Positions 63,706 through 64,000 of a stretch of DNA of 64,000 nt are shown one piece after another. The first letter of the stretch is position 1. Each line of letters begins with the position of its first letter. Origin of the DNA: Bacteroidales bacterium. GTDB taxonomy: Bacteria; Bacteroidota; Bacteroidia; Bacteroidales; GCA-2748055. A model generated the notes under the pieces. The model worked only from the letters and a program-made list of their open reading frames with translations, had not been told where the DNA came from and ran no database searches. Made by a program: the position numbers and the translations under genes. The stretch lies in NCBI GenBank assembly GCA_021740585.1, contig JAIOZM010000002.1, forward strand, positions 1 to 64,000, read 5' to 3'.

Positions 63706-64000
63706 CATATACTATAATAAAGTTGTGTTTTTTATAAATACATTTTTTAAAACCAATTTCATGCTACAAGTTGTTTTAACCTATAGGGCTAAAAATAAGG
63801 TGTTTAATATTCATTAGATTCATTCTTACATAAAGAATATGTGGCTTTCTTAAAACAAAATAAAGTAATTAACAATAAACTGTTAATAAAATTTGTTACT
63901 AAGAAAGTTTTTTAGTTATTTTAAACTTTTACTAAAGGTCGGTATATCAGTGTTCATAAAGCTTAAGAACAGTTTGAAAGTCAGAAATTTTAACATATTA
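63706..64000. other. Intergenic region at right window end
   Basis: About 295 bp of A/T-rich sequence without a convincing reading frame or RNA. It has an inverted repeat TTAACA-ATAAAC-TGTTAA at about 63870-63887. No clean TAnnTTTG box was found. Probably the upstream region of a gene outside the window. Confidence 0.3.

Noticed and set aside
1..64000. CRISPR arrays, rRNA and tRNA genes
   Set aside because: No regularly spaced repeats with unique spacers, and no recognisable rRNA or tRNA segments were seen in the gaps.

Overview
The window looks like chromosome from a marine, polysaccharide-using member of the Bacteroidota. Evidence is two SusC/SusD pairs, several proteins ending in type IX secretion (T9SS) sorting domains, a DUF4270 lipoprotein, -7 boxes of the TAnnTTTG type, and almost no Shine-Dalgarno sequences. 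Genus cannot be read from the sequence.

Layout. (1) 1-5.7 kb is patchy. It holds a widespread palindromic repeat, fragments of an MmcQ/YjbR gene and a serine recombinase, a two-gene unit with a ferredoxin-domain lipoprotein that appears to start at CTG, a fragment resembling the C-terminus of a replication protein, lactate dehydrogenase, a propeller lipoprotein, a DHFR/RibD-like reductase and YraN. (2) metG lies at 6.1-8.1 kb. (3) A catabolic island runs from about 8.2 to 41.35 kb. It has six intact sulfatases and one broken one, a broken propeller gene, a broken GH2 gene, a tandem SusC-SusD-SusC-SusD-DUF1735 operon, a T9SS-secreted protein of unknown function, and a membrane-spanning LamG/Kelch regulator with a cytoplasmic SARP/BTAD-type DNA-binding part. 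(4) From 41.36 kb onward is housekeeping backbone: a SPOR protein, the wbpE-D-B-A nucleotide-sugar operon with galE and rfbB, glmS-DUF4270-GT5-like, panC-panD-flippase-hldE2-radA, PBP1A, topA and a ureohydrolase-like pseudoenzyme.

Two structural observations stand out. First, the island is bracketed by a 98-bp direct repeat (8120-8217 and 41356-41453, 96/98 identical). This is the 3' end of the SPOR gene, as expected if the island integrated into that gene and brought a replacement 3' end. Second, six island promoters share one architecture: three heptads of form NNATTAN spaced by 4 bp (11-bp period), then exactly 11 bp, then a -7-like box. Direct heptads at 11-bp spacing close to the promoter are the recognised operator style of SARP regulators, and the island encodes a transmembrane SARP-like protein. 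I propose that this protein senses a glycan in the periplasm and activates the six promoters directly from the membrane.

How the parts fit: TonB-dependent SusCD complexes import sulfated oligosaccharides, the sulfatases (exported as lipoproteins or through T9SS) remove sulfate, and the regulator co-ordinates them. No intact glycan-cleaving enzyme was recognised in the island and the two likely candidates are broken, so this strain may depend on other loci or on other organisms for backbone cleavage. The neighbouring wbp operon makes a diacetamido-glucuronate precursor related to the sugar that anchors T9SS cargo in Porphyromonas, so it may support display of the T9SS sulfatases.
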